Origin: Clostridiales bacterium
GTDB taxonomy: Bacteria > Bacillota > Clostridia > Oscillospirales > CAG-272
NCBI GenBank assembly: GCA_012511425.1
Contig: JAAZGC010000178.1
Coordinates: 1-5,259 of the forward strand
Length of the DNA stretch: 5,259 bases
Direction of reading: 5' to 3'
Positions within the stretch are counted from its first letter, which is position 1. Every line of letters begins with the position of its first letter. Below are positions 1-5,259 of this stretch, piece by piece. The notes beneath the pieces were generated by a model. The model searched no databases, was not told the origin of the DNA, and worked only from the letters and a program-made list of their open reading frames with translations. The translations under genes and the position numbers were made by a program.

Positions 1-1968
1 AACGGTAAGAGAAGCACCTGCATTTATCTTCAACTCGGCTTTTTCTTCCTGCTGAAGATCGTTGCAGTTTACGACGGTGAAGGCGTGCGAGCCGTCATCT
101 CCTTCAAAGCAGCCGATAAGCAGCGGGTTATCCGTTACTATTTCTTTTATGAATCCGGATGCGTCGTATTGATTATCGAATTTCAGGAATTTGGATTTCC
201 CGTCGGCGTTCAAGGAAAAGGCGCCCAGATTTCTTTTATAGCGGGAGAAAGGTTCGTCGTAAACGGAGAATTCCGCATTTACCGACTGAGCATAAAACCA
301 GCGGTTTGTCTTCTCGAGATCATGGTCGATCAGCGCGTCTTTGAAATCCTCGGCGGAGCTGTATGGTGTCATATAAGTGAAGTAAATCGCTTCATCCGAC
401 CCGAAGGATTTGATGCACCAGGTCTGCCACTCAAGATCCCGCCTCGACGGAGTGCGTTTTGACGAGGCAAACGATACGCTCTGCAGATAAACGCTGAACG
501 GGATACCGCGCTCACGGCAGGGAGTTGCAAACTCGTCGAGGTTTTTACAGTAACCATCATAAAGCCCGTCGACATTGAGCGGATATATGTCGACTGAAGT
601 CCATTTCGGCATCACGGTATCAAGGAACTGTACGACATGCTCGCTGTAGGTGGGATTTCCGAGCTGCTGTTCATTTGCATACATCGGGAAGATATTGATA
701 AATGCAACTTTATCAGAACATTTCGAGAAGGCTTCAACCGACTCTTTGAGCACCGGAAACAGCGAGGAATTCGGCTCATCTCGCAGATAGAATCCCCAGA
801 CGTGCGGCGCATCGAAATATTTTTTGATGGACGGATAGTTTGCATCATCAAATATCCCGTCGCTTGCAAAACCGGTCCATAAAATCTGCAGATCGTAGAT
901 CGCGCACCATTTCATCATGTCCAATGATGCGGAATCGCCGGAAGCCGCGACATTGACTTTTGTAAAGCCGGCTTCTGCCGCTTCTTTTACCTGGCGTTCG
1001 GTATCGAAGCTATCGCCCGAGGTGCACCACGCCGATATATCAAAAGAGCGATAATAATTCTCGTCGCCAACTTCACAATCGGAAAGGAGTATATCGCTTT
1101 TGGCGTCCATAATATTGCCGTCGACCTTGAGACCCATTGCGGAATAGACAAGCTCGCTGTAAACGGCTCTCATATCGGCCCAGCAGTTGCTTCCGCCGAT
1201 GTGGATGTTGCTGCCGTCCTTTTTGACAACATAAGAAAGGTCATATGCTGACGGTACTTTATCCGACGCAGTACCGATAAACAGATTGCTTCCGGATGAA
1301 GGAGCTGATGTTATTTCCGGACGCCTGCCGGATAAGGTGCTGAAGATATCTGTTATTTTCCTGATCTCATTCAGCGCATAGCTGTTATAATTTTCGGGAA
1401 CGACAAAAGTCCATTCGTTTAATGGCTTGCCCTCGAGTGTCAAATCGGAAATCGGAAAGACATGCTCGCGAATAAGTTCGATCTCTTCGCTCTTTCCTTC
1501 CCGGACGGCTTTCAGATATGCTTCAAGGAAAAGCTCGGCGGCTTCTCCGATACTCTCATCGGTTGCGGCTATCAGCGGAACTGCACCGATTTTTACCACA
1601 TAATCATACGGGGCATCAACACCGTCGATTCTTAAATATGCTTCTTCGGATTCCGGGCGATTGGTTCGGCCGATGAGTATTTCGTTCGGAAATCTGACTA
1701 TCTCTTCTCCGCGCTTTACCCAGTCGGTTTCGATTTTAGCTTCGATTCCTGCTGCTTCCAGCTGTTTTCTCAGTTTTATCGCAGCATCTGTAGTAGCCTC
1801 ACTCGAAGTATCGCCGCGGACTATTGTACATTTGATACCGGTCATAGCCACAGTATTTTCCTCCTCCGTCAAATTCGAATCATCCTTTGAATCACAGGAA
1901 ATAAAAGATAAAATAAGACAAATGATAAGGGCGGTTAATATTATAATTCTGAAACGAGTAATCATCAT
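1..1968 (-). CDS. Partial secreted lipoprotein with tandem alpha/beta modules and a glycosidase-like TIM-barrel region
   Basis: The frame is open from ATG at 1968 to the left edge, giving 656 residues with no stop, so the C-terminus is missing. Residues 1-25 form a lipoprotein signal: a basic start (R5, R7), a hydrophobic core and FIS-C25, followed by an acidic linker (residues 26-36). Residues about 38-156 contain ILIGRTNRPES (97-107) and YVVK (123-126), the pattern of the non-catalytic alpha/beta module that precedes the barrel in several glycoside hydrolases. A second similar module spans about 186-280, with LFIG (229-232) and YVVK (246-249). From about residue 307 the pattern is a (beta/alpha)-barrel: RSFDISAWC, then EAGFTKVNV (332-340), HVWGFYLRDEP (389-399) and DIYP (460-463). 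D397/E398 are the best candidates for active-site acids. The likely role is a cell-surface carbohydrate-active enzyme or sugar-binding protein, but I do not recognise a named family or substrate. A second ATG follows directly (residue 2) and could be the true start, since it has the better Shine-Dalgarno spacing. Confidence 0.85.
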   Translation of the reverse strand, partial: MMITRFRIIILTALIICLILSFISCDSKDDSNLTEEENTVAMTGIKCTIVRGDTSSEATTDAAIKLRKQLEAAGIEAKIETDWVKRGEEIVRFPNEILIGRTNRPESEEAYLRIDGVDAPYDYVVKIGAVPLIAATDESIGEAAELFLEAYLKAVREGKSEEIELIREHVFPISDLTLEGKPLNEWTFVVPENYNSYALNEIRKITDIFSTLSGRRPEITSAPSSGSNLFIGTASDKVPSAYDLSYVVKKDGSNIHIGGSNCWADMRAVYSELVYSAMGLKVDGNIMDAKSDILLSDCEVGDENYYRSFDISAWCTSGDSFDTERQVKEAAEAGFTKVNVAASGDSASLDMMKWCAIYDLQILWTGFASDGIFDDANYPSIKKYFDAPHVWGFYLRDEPNSSLFPVLKESVEAFSKCSDKVAFINIFPMYANEQQLGNPTYSEHVVQFLDTVMPKWTSVDIYPLNVDGLYDGYCKNLDEFATPCRERGIPFSVYLQSVSFASSKRTPSRRDLEWQTWCIKSFGSDEAIYFTYMTPYSSAEDFKDALIDHDLEKTNRWFYAQSVNAEFSVYDEPFSRYKRNLGAFSLNADGKSKFLKFDNQYDASGFIKEIVTDNPLLIGCFEGDDGSHAFTVVNCNDLQQEEKAELKINAGASLTV

Positions 1969-1972
1969 GCTG

Positions 1973-1980
1973 TCCTCCCT
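1973..1980 (-). promoter_or_regulatory. Ribosome binding site of the lipoprotein gene
   Basis: On the minus strand AGGGAGGA precedes the tandem ATGATG. From the end of GGAGG there are 5 bases to the first ATG and 8 to the second. Both are usable and the second is closer to the usual optimum, so the start is uncertain by one codon. Confidence 0.8.
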
Positions 1981-2033
1981 TAAAAAATACATCAAATCGT
2001 GAAAAGTATTTATCAACCCGGCTTTTCCCTATT

Positions 2034-2062
2034 ATTATACATACATTTGCATCTTAAGTCAA
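2034..2062 (-). promoter_or_regulatory. Sigma-A-type promoter of the lipoprotein gene
   Basis: Read on the minus strand, TTGACT (2062-2057) and a perfect TATAAT (2039-2034) are separated by 17 bases, matching the housekeeping consensus at 11 of 12 positions with ideal spacing. The expected transcription start is near 2027, giving a leader of about 59 bases before the ATG. This is the strongest promoter in the window. Confidence 0.85.
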
Positions 2063-2081
2063 GGCAGTTTGTCAAATGCAG
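2058..2081. repeat. Short direct repeat overlapping the lipoprotein-gene -35 box
   Basis: GTCAAGGCAG (2058-2067) and GTCAAATGCAG (2071-2081) are near-identical 10-11-base units whose starts lie 13 bases apart. The first covers most of the -35 hexamer, and the second lies just upstream on the minus strand. The arrangement could be a tandem operator or a duplicated -35 element (the second copy also reads TTGACA on the minus strand). Function is inferred only from position. Confidence 0.4.
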
Positions 2082-2128
2082 GAAAAAAACTTGCAATTAT
2101 TTAACTTAATTCGTTTTTTAGAGTTACA

Positions 2129-2156
2129 TTGATAGAAGTATTCATTTTTATATGAT
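2129..2156 (+). promoter_or_regulatory. Probable promoter of the pot operon
   Basis: TTGATA (2129-2134) and TATGAT (2151-2156) are separated by 16 bases, each differing from the sigma-A consensus at one position. The expected start near 2163 gives an mRNA leader of about 130 bases before potA, unusually long for a simple transport operon and able to hold the hairpins at 2196-2236. A competing -10-like GATAAT at 2237-2242 has no good -35 partner. Confidence 0.6.
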
Positions 2157-2195
2157 AAAATATTATCAGTATTAGCGTGTATCCGGATTTGTTTT

Positions 2196-2236
2196 GCCGT
2201 TCGGCCTGTTACCGAATGTTTTTTTACCGGAACGGC
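2196..2236 (+). promoter_or_regulatory. Alternative (antiterminator-like) hairpin in the pot leader
   Basis: GCCGTTC (2196-2202) is the exact reverse complement of GAACGGC (2230-2236). The stem can extend by GG (2203-2204) with CC (2227-2228) across a single bulged G2229. The left arm is the same segment that forms the terminator-like hairpin at 2198-2218, so the two structures exclude each other, as in attenuation leaders. The signal that would choose between them (ligand, protein, or pausing) is not visible. Confidence 0.4.
2198..2225 (+). terminator. Intrinsic-terminator-like hairpin in the pot leader
   Basis: CGTTCGG (2198-2204) pairs with CCGAATG (2212-2218) through 7 pairs, one of them G-T, around a 7-base loop. 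Seven T residues follow at once (2219-2225). This is the form of a rho-independent terminator on the plus strand. It lies between the likely pot promoter and potA, with no plus-strand gene upstream to end, so an attenuator role is more plausible than a gene-end terminator. The stem is short, so it may be partly leaky. Confidence 0.5.
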
Positions 2237-2271
2237 GATAATGCTTCTAAATTAAATTAACATAACCGGAC

Positions 2272-2278
2272 AAAGGAG
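2272..2278 (+). promoter_or_regulatory. Ribosome binding site of potA, unusually far from the start
   Basis: AAAGGAG is the only good Shine-Dalgarno match ahead of potA, but it lies 14 bases before the ATG at 2293, against the usual 5-9. No in-frame ATG, GTG or TTG lies in between, and the protein aligns with its family from this ATG, so the start stands. The wide gap may mean modest initiation. Confidence 0.6.
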
Positions 2279-2292
2279 TACCATTCAAAAAG

Positions 2293-3414
2293 ATGGAAAA
2301 CAAAAACAAAATCATCGAACTGAAAAACATTACGAAACAGTTCGGCGGAGACATGGTCCTTGACCATATCTCACTTGACATCCACGACAAGGAGTTCCTG
2401 ACGCTCCTCGGACCTTCCGGCTGCGGAAAAACCACAACGCTGCGGATTATAGGCGGTTTTACCAATCCCGACAGCGGCGACGTGATGTTCAACGGAAAGC
2501 GCATCAATGATGTTCCGCCGCATAAACGCGAGCTCAACACCATTTTCCAGAAATATGCGCTCTTTCCCCATCTTAATGTTTTCGATAACATCGCCTTCGG
2601 ACTTTGCGTTGCCAAAACGCTGAAAAAGGAAATCGAACGGCGGGTTATGGAAATGATCGACATAGTCGAACTCGAAGGGTTTGAAAAGAGAAATGTTGAG
2701 CGCCTTTCCGGCGGTCAGCAGCAGCGTGTCGCCATCGCTCGCGCACTCGTAAACAATCCCAAGGTATTGCTGCTTGACGAGCCGCTGGGAGCCCTTGACC
2801 TCACGCTGCGCAAGGATATGCAGATAGAGCTCAAAAAGATTCAGAGAAGAATGTCCATTACCTTCGTGTACGTAACGCATGACCAGGAAGAAGCCCTTAC
2901 GATGTCTGACACAGTAGTTGTCATGAACGAGGGTAAAATCCAGCAGATCGGTACTCCGCAGGATATTTACAACGAGCCTGTAAACGCGTTTGTCGCCAAC
3001 TTCATAGGCGAATCGAATATCCTTCCCGGCATTATGCACCGCGACTATTTCGTTGAATTCGCCGGCAGCAACTTTGACTGCATCGACAGGGGATTCGGTG
3101 AAATGGAGGAAGTTGACGTTGTAGTCCGTCCGGAAGACATCGAGCTTTCCGAGGCAACCGCGGTTACTCTCAACGGTATTGTAGAGACGATAACTTTCAA
3201 GGGTGTCCATTACGAAATGATTATCCGTGTCGGAACGGATATCTGGCTTGTTCATTCGACAAAAAGCGCAAAAGTCGGTGAAATCGTTGCAATGAATATC
3301 GCTCCCGACTGCATACATGTAATGAAAAAGAGCGCAATGCCGAAAATAAACCGCTACACCCTTAATGAAGAGGGGGAAAATAACCTCGCGGAGGGTGCGG
3401 CAAATGAACTTTAA
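2293..3414 (+). CDS. potA: Spermidine/putrescine ABC importer, ATP-binding subunit PotA
   Basis: This is the cytoplasmic ATPase that powers polyamine import. Its 373 residues are close to the family's usual 360-380. In order: Walker A GPSGCGKTT (40-48), Q-loop at Q86 in FQKYALFPH (85-93), ABC signature LSGGQQQRVAIARAL (138-152), Walker B VLLLDEP (158-164), D-loop GALD (166-169) and the switch histidine H196 in THDQEEA. All catalytic residues are present. The stretch GTPQDIYNEPVNAFVANFIGESN (220-242) is typical of PotA/CysA-type importers and leads into a C-terminal TOBE-like regulatory domain (about 243-347, with VVRPEDIEL at 277-285). The last 25 or so residues are an acidic tail whose coding sequence contains the potB ribosome binding site. 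Its stop lies 11 bases inside potB. Related iron and thiosulfate ATPases share these motifs, so the polyamine assignment rests on overall similarity plus the potB-potC neighbours. Confidence 0.93.
   Translation: MENKNKIIELKNITKQFGGDMVLDHISLDIHDKEFLTLLGPSGCGKTTTLRIIGGFTNPDSGDVMFNGKRINDVPPHKRELNTIFQKYALFPHLNVFDNIAFGLCVAKTLKKEIERRVMEMIDIVELEGFEKRNVERLSGGQQQRVAIARALVNNPKVLLLDEPLGALDLTLRKDMQIELKKIQRRMSITFVYVTHDQEEALTMSDTVVVMNEGKIQQIGTPQDIYNEPVNAFVANFIGESNILPGIMHRDYFVEFAGSNFDCIDRGFGEMEEVDVVVRPEDIELSEATAVTLNGIVETITFKGVHYEMIIRVGTDIWLVHSTKSAKVGEIVAMNIAPDCIHVMKKSAMPKINRYTLNEEGENNLAEGAANEL
3390..3395 (+). promoter_or_regulatory. Ribosome binding site that fixes the potB start
   Basis: GGAGGG lies 8 bases before the ATG at 3404. 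The longer in-frame start at 3365 would add 13 basic residues (MKRGKITSRRVRQ) that the family lacks. A purine-rich run (3368-3380) lies mostly downstream of that ATG rather than ahead of it. The internal ATG at 3404 is therefore preferred. Confidence 0.8.
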
Positions 3415-4345
3415 AGCTTCAAAACTGACCGCTGCGCCCTATATTTTATGGGTATTGATTTTCATAATCGTCCCGCTGGCGCTTATCGCAGTATTCGCTT
3501 TTACCACAACCGTAAAAGTTGACGGCGAAGGCAATATCCTGTCTGCCGAGGAAATCTCCGTTATGGAGGAGGAACTCGCTGTATACAACGAAGAAAACGG
3601 TACCGAAGAAGAACTCGAGCTTGATGAACGCACTGTTTTCACCCTTGATAACATTATTAAAGTAAACGACTATCTTCCCGTGCTGTTCAAAAGCCTCTGG
3701 CTTGCTGCGATAGCTACCGCTATCTGCCTTGTGATAGCATATCCGATGTCATTTGCCATTTCACGGGTTAATGCAAACAAACAGAAGGTTATGATAATGC
3801 TTATCATGCTTCCGATGTGGATGAACTTCCTGCTTCGCACATACGCATGGATGACGCTGCTTGAAAAGAACGGCTGGATCAACAAATTACTTTCATTCTT
3901 CAACATCGGGCCTTTTCAGATGATCAACACACAGGGAGCTGTTGTTCTCGGAATGGTTTATAACTATCTTCCGTTTATGATCCTGCCTCTGTATTCGATT
4001 ATGGTTAAAATCCACGACACGACGCTTGAAGCCTCATCCGACCTCGGCGCAAATGTTTTCCAGACCTTCTCCCGCGTGGTGCTCCCTTTGTCGATGCCGG
4101 GAATTGCCTCCGGAATAACGATGGTTTTTGTCCCCGCAATCTCAACATTCATTATCTCGAGGATGCTCGGCGGCGGAACCAACCTCCTTATCGGCGACCT
4201 TATCGACCTGCAGTTCCTCGGAAATGCATATAACCCGAACCTGGGAGCCGCAATATCGCTTGTGCTGATGGCGTTCATCCTCCTTTGCATGTCCATTACG
4301 AACCAACTCGATAATGAAGATAATATTGAGGGGGTGCTGCTCTGA
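3404..4345 (+). CDS. potB: Spermidine/putrescine ABC importer, permease subunit PotB
   Basis: One of the two membrane subunits forming the polyamine channel; 313 residues from the chosen ATG. Six membrane segments can be seen at about 10-33, 93-118, 127-148, 177-201, 233-254 and 279-298. The EAA loop that docks on PotA is EASSDLGANVFQTF (209-222) continuing to LPLSMPG (227-233). Family-typical segments include LPMWMNFLLRTYAWM (136-150), YNYLPFMILPLYS (186-198) and GGGTNLLIGDLIDLQFL (256-272). Between segments 1 and 2 the extracellular loop carries an unusual acidic insertion (residues 40-75, 15 Asp/Glu), absent from the E. coli PotB I recall. The gene starts 11 bases inside potA, and the A of its stop codon is the first base of potC, so translation is probably coupled on both sides. 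Confidence 0.92.
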   Translation: MNFKASKLTAAPYILWVLIFIIVPLALIAVFAFTTTVKVDGEGNILSAEEISVMEEELAVYNEENGTEEELELDERTVFTLDNIIKVNDYLPVLFKSLWLAAIATAICLVIAYPMSFAISRVNANKQKVMIMLIMLPMWMNFLLRTYAWMTLLEKNGWINKLLSFFNIGPFQMINTQGAVVLGMVYNYLPFMILPLYSIMVKIHDTTLEASSDLGANVFQTFSRVVLPLSMPGIASGITMVFVPAISTFIISRMLGGGTNLLIGDLIDLQFLGNAYNPNLGAAISLVLMAFILLCMSITNQLDNEDNIEGVLL

Positions 4346-5256
4346 TGAGAAAAATAATATCACGAATTTATCTTTGGGCAGTATTCGCTTTCCTTTATAT
4401 TCCGATAATAGTGCTTATCGTCAACAGCTTTAACGCATCAAAAAGCCGTTCCGTCTGGACCGGATTCACATTCGACTGGTATAGAAGACTGTTCTCGAAT
4501 CAGGCTATAATCAATTCCCTCGGAAATACCCTCCTTATCGCCGCCGTCGCTTCCATACTTTCCACTCTGCTCGGCACAATGGCCGCGATCGGCATTTATT
4601 CCATGAGGAAGGTTCCGAGGTCGGTACTCATCAACATCACTTATCTTCCGATAATGAACCCGGAGATCGTCACCGGCGTCTCGCTGATGCTGCTCTTCGT
4701 CTCATGCAAAATTAATCTCGGATATATAACCCTTATACTCGCACATATGTCTTTCTGTCTCTCATATGTAATACTTAATGTATTGCCTAAGCTGCGGCAG
4801 ATGGATCGCCACCTTTACGAAGCTGCTCTTGATCTCGGGTGCAGTCCGCGTCAGGCATTTTTCAGGGTGGTTATTCCCGAAATCATGCCCGGTATAATTT
4901 CCGGATTCCTGATGAGCTTTACCTATTCGATAGACGACTTTGTAATCAGCTATTTCACCTACGGTCCTACCAGTCAGACTCTCTCGATAACGATATTCTC
5001 GATGACACGACGGAAGGTATCTCCCGAGGTGAACGCACTGTCGGCAATAATATTTGTTGTCGTTCTGACCGTGCTGCTCATAGTCAACTTCGCCGGAAGC
5101 CGTGATGAACGCCGCGAAAAGCAGCTGGAACGCCGGGCGATCCGGGATCTCAGAATACATCCCGCATCTGTTTCGGCGGCTGCCGCGGCCGGGAAAAAAA
5201 TCACAGATACCGGTACTCGAAACACAGAACCGAAAAACGGAGGCGGAATGCAATGA
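4345..5256 (+). CDS. potC: Spermidine/putrescine ABC importer, permease subunit PotC
   Basis: The second channel subunit, partner of PotB. The start ATG at 4345 overlaps the potB stop by one base (TGATG), and GAGGGGG (4328-4334) sits 10 bases upstream. Six membrane segments lie at about 7-29, 60-86, 96-121, 126-147, 180-203 and 233-250. The ATPase-docking EAA loop is YEAALDLGCSPRQAFFRV (158-175) followed by IPEIMPG (177-183). Family-typical stretches include YIPIIVLIVNSFN (18-30), LPIMNPEIVTGVSLMLLF (101-118) and SYSIDDFVISYFTYGP-like residues at 194-208. The core ends near residue 252, yet the protein has 303 residues against roughly 264 in E. coli: the last 50 form a charged tail with an Ala run (278-282) and a GGG near the end. 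That tail covers the ribosome binding site and start of the next gene. Confidence 0.93.
   Translation: MRKIISRIYLWAVFAFLYIPIIVLIVNSFNASKSRSVWTGFTFDWYRRLFSNQAIINSLGNTLLIAAVASILSTLLGTMAAIGIYSMRKVPRSVLINITYLPIMNPEIVTGVSLMLLFVSCKINLGYITLILAHMSFCLSYVILNVLPKLRQMDRHLYEAALDLGCSPRQAFFRVVIPEIMPGIISGFLMSFTYSIDDFVISYFTYGPTSQTLSITIFSMTRRKVSPEVNALSAIIFVVVLTVLLIVNFAGSRDERREKQLERRAIRDLRIHPASVSAAAAAGKKITDTGTRNTEPKNGGGMQ
5239..5243 (+). promoter_or_regulatory. Ribosome binding site of the gene beginning at the right edge
   Basis: GGAGG inside the final potC codons lies 9 bases before the ATG at 5253, near-ideal spacing. It supports a real start there even though only two codons are visible. Confidence 0.65.
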
Positions 5257-5259
5257 AGA
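5253..5259 (+). CDS. Start of a fourth operon gene, presumably the substrate-binding protein (potD)
   Basis: ATG AAG and one further base are visible before the window ends. The ATG overlaps the potC stop in an ATGA arrangement and has a well-placed GGAGG. In most bacteria the order is potA-potB-potC-potD, so a PotD-type extracellular polyamine receptor, here expected to be a lipoprotein, is the natural guess. A Met-Lys start suits a signal peptide but proves nothing; identity rests on context only. Confidence 0.5.

Larger units (their letters stand above)
1969..2292. other. Divergent intergenic regulatory region
   Basis: This 324-base gap separates the minus-strand lipoprotein gene from the plus-strand pot operon and contains no credible coding frame. 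It is AT-rich, with A- and T-tracts at 2083-2089 and 2114-2119. It holds a minus-strand promoter (2034-2062), a direct repeat overlapping that promoter's -35 box (2058-2081), a plus-strand promoter (2129-2156), and a plus-strand leader with terminator-like and alternative hairpins (2196-2236). About 66 bases lie between the two -35 boxes, enough for regulator sites serving either side. I see no tRNA, known riboswitch core or mobile-element end here. Confidence 0.75.

Noticed and set aside
85..462. Plus-strand open frame of 125 codons
   Set aside because: It lies wholly opposite the lipoprotein gene, has no ribosome binding site, and its composition is that of an antisense shadow.
1661..2002. 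Plus-strand open frame of 113 codons reaching into the intergenic region
   Set aside because: It is antisense to the lipoprotein N-terminus; its hydrophobic/Ser-rich translation is explained by the opposite strand, and no start signals precede it.
1985..2027. AT-rich inverted repeats in the lipoprotein leader (GAAAAG/CTTTTC at 2001-2006 and 2022-2027; AAATAC/GTATTT at 1985-1990 and 2006-2011)
   Set aside because: Stems are only 6 bp, A/T-rich, with loops of 15 bases; such pairs are expected by chance in sequence of this composition.
2079..2095. Gapped inverted repeat GCAGG/CTTGC around an A-run
   Set aside because: Only four Watson-Crick pairs plus a wobble, and on neither strand is it placed as a terminator or operator.
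2237..2242. GATAAT as an alternative -10 box for potA, which would leave the hairpins outside the transcript
   Set aside because: No -35-like hexamer lies 16-18 bases upstream (the region is the hairpin arm and T-run) and there is no extended -10; kept only as a weak competitor.
2371..3318. Minus-strand open frame of 315 codons opposite potA
   Set aside because: Its length is striking, but potA shows all ABC ATPase motifs in the opposite frame. The antisense translation shows no recognisable domain, and it has no upstream promoter or ribosome binding site that I can see.
3365..3403. Longer start for potB at 3365
   Set aside because: It would overlap potA by 50 bases and add 13 basic residues foreign to the family; the ATG at 3404 has a well-spaced GGAGGG.
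1..5259. CRISPR array, tRNA, rRNA, insertion sequence or phage gene
   Set aside because: No regularly spaced repeats, cloverleaf-like segments, transposase motifs or terminal inverted repeats were seen; the window is ordinary chromosomal coding sequence apart from the intergenic region.

Overview
The window looks like a chromosomal segment from a low-to-mid GC Gram-positive bacterium, most likely a member of the Bacillota (Clostridia). The grounds are strong purine-rich Shine-Dalgarno sites before most genes, near-consensus sigma-A promoters, a lipobox-type lipoprotein signal in a large surface hydrolase-like protein, and potABC proteins of the type seen in that group. This is inference from style, not from a marker gene.

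Layout. Positions 1-1968 hold one long minus-strand gene that runs off the left edge: 656 N-terminal residues of a secreted lipoprotein with two related alpha/beta modules followed by a TIM-barrel-like, glycosidase-type region. Its strong promoter (TTGACT-17-TATAAT) lies at 2034-2062. Positions 1969-2292 are a divergent intergenic region with a promoter for each side. On the plus-strand side it also holds a leader of about 130 nt with a terminator-like hairpin plus T-run and an overlapping alternative hairpin, which together look like a transcription attenuator.

From 2293 to the right edge runs a tightly packed plus-strand operon for a spermidine/putrescine-type ABC importer: potA (ATPase), potB and potC (the two permeases). 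It is followed by the first two codons of a fourth gene at 5253, expected by operon convention to be the substrate-binding protein potD. Each gene starts inside or at the last bases of the one before (11-, 1- and 4-base overlaps), and each Shine-Dalgarno site lies inside the upstream coding sequence, which points to translational coupling.

How the genes work together. PotA would form the cytoplasmic ATPase dimer, PotB and PotC the membrane channel, and the gene beginning at the edge probably supplies the extracellular receptor. The divergent lipoprotein has no evident functional tie to polyamine uptake. The least ordinary features are the attenuator-like leader, the acidic extracellular insertion in PotB, the charged, Ala/Gly-containing C-terminal tail of PotC, and the uncharacterised tandem-module lipoprotein.
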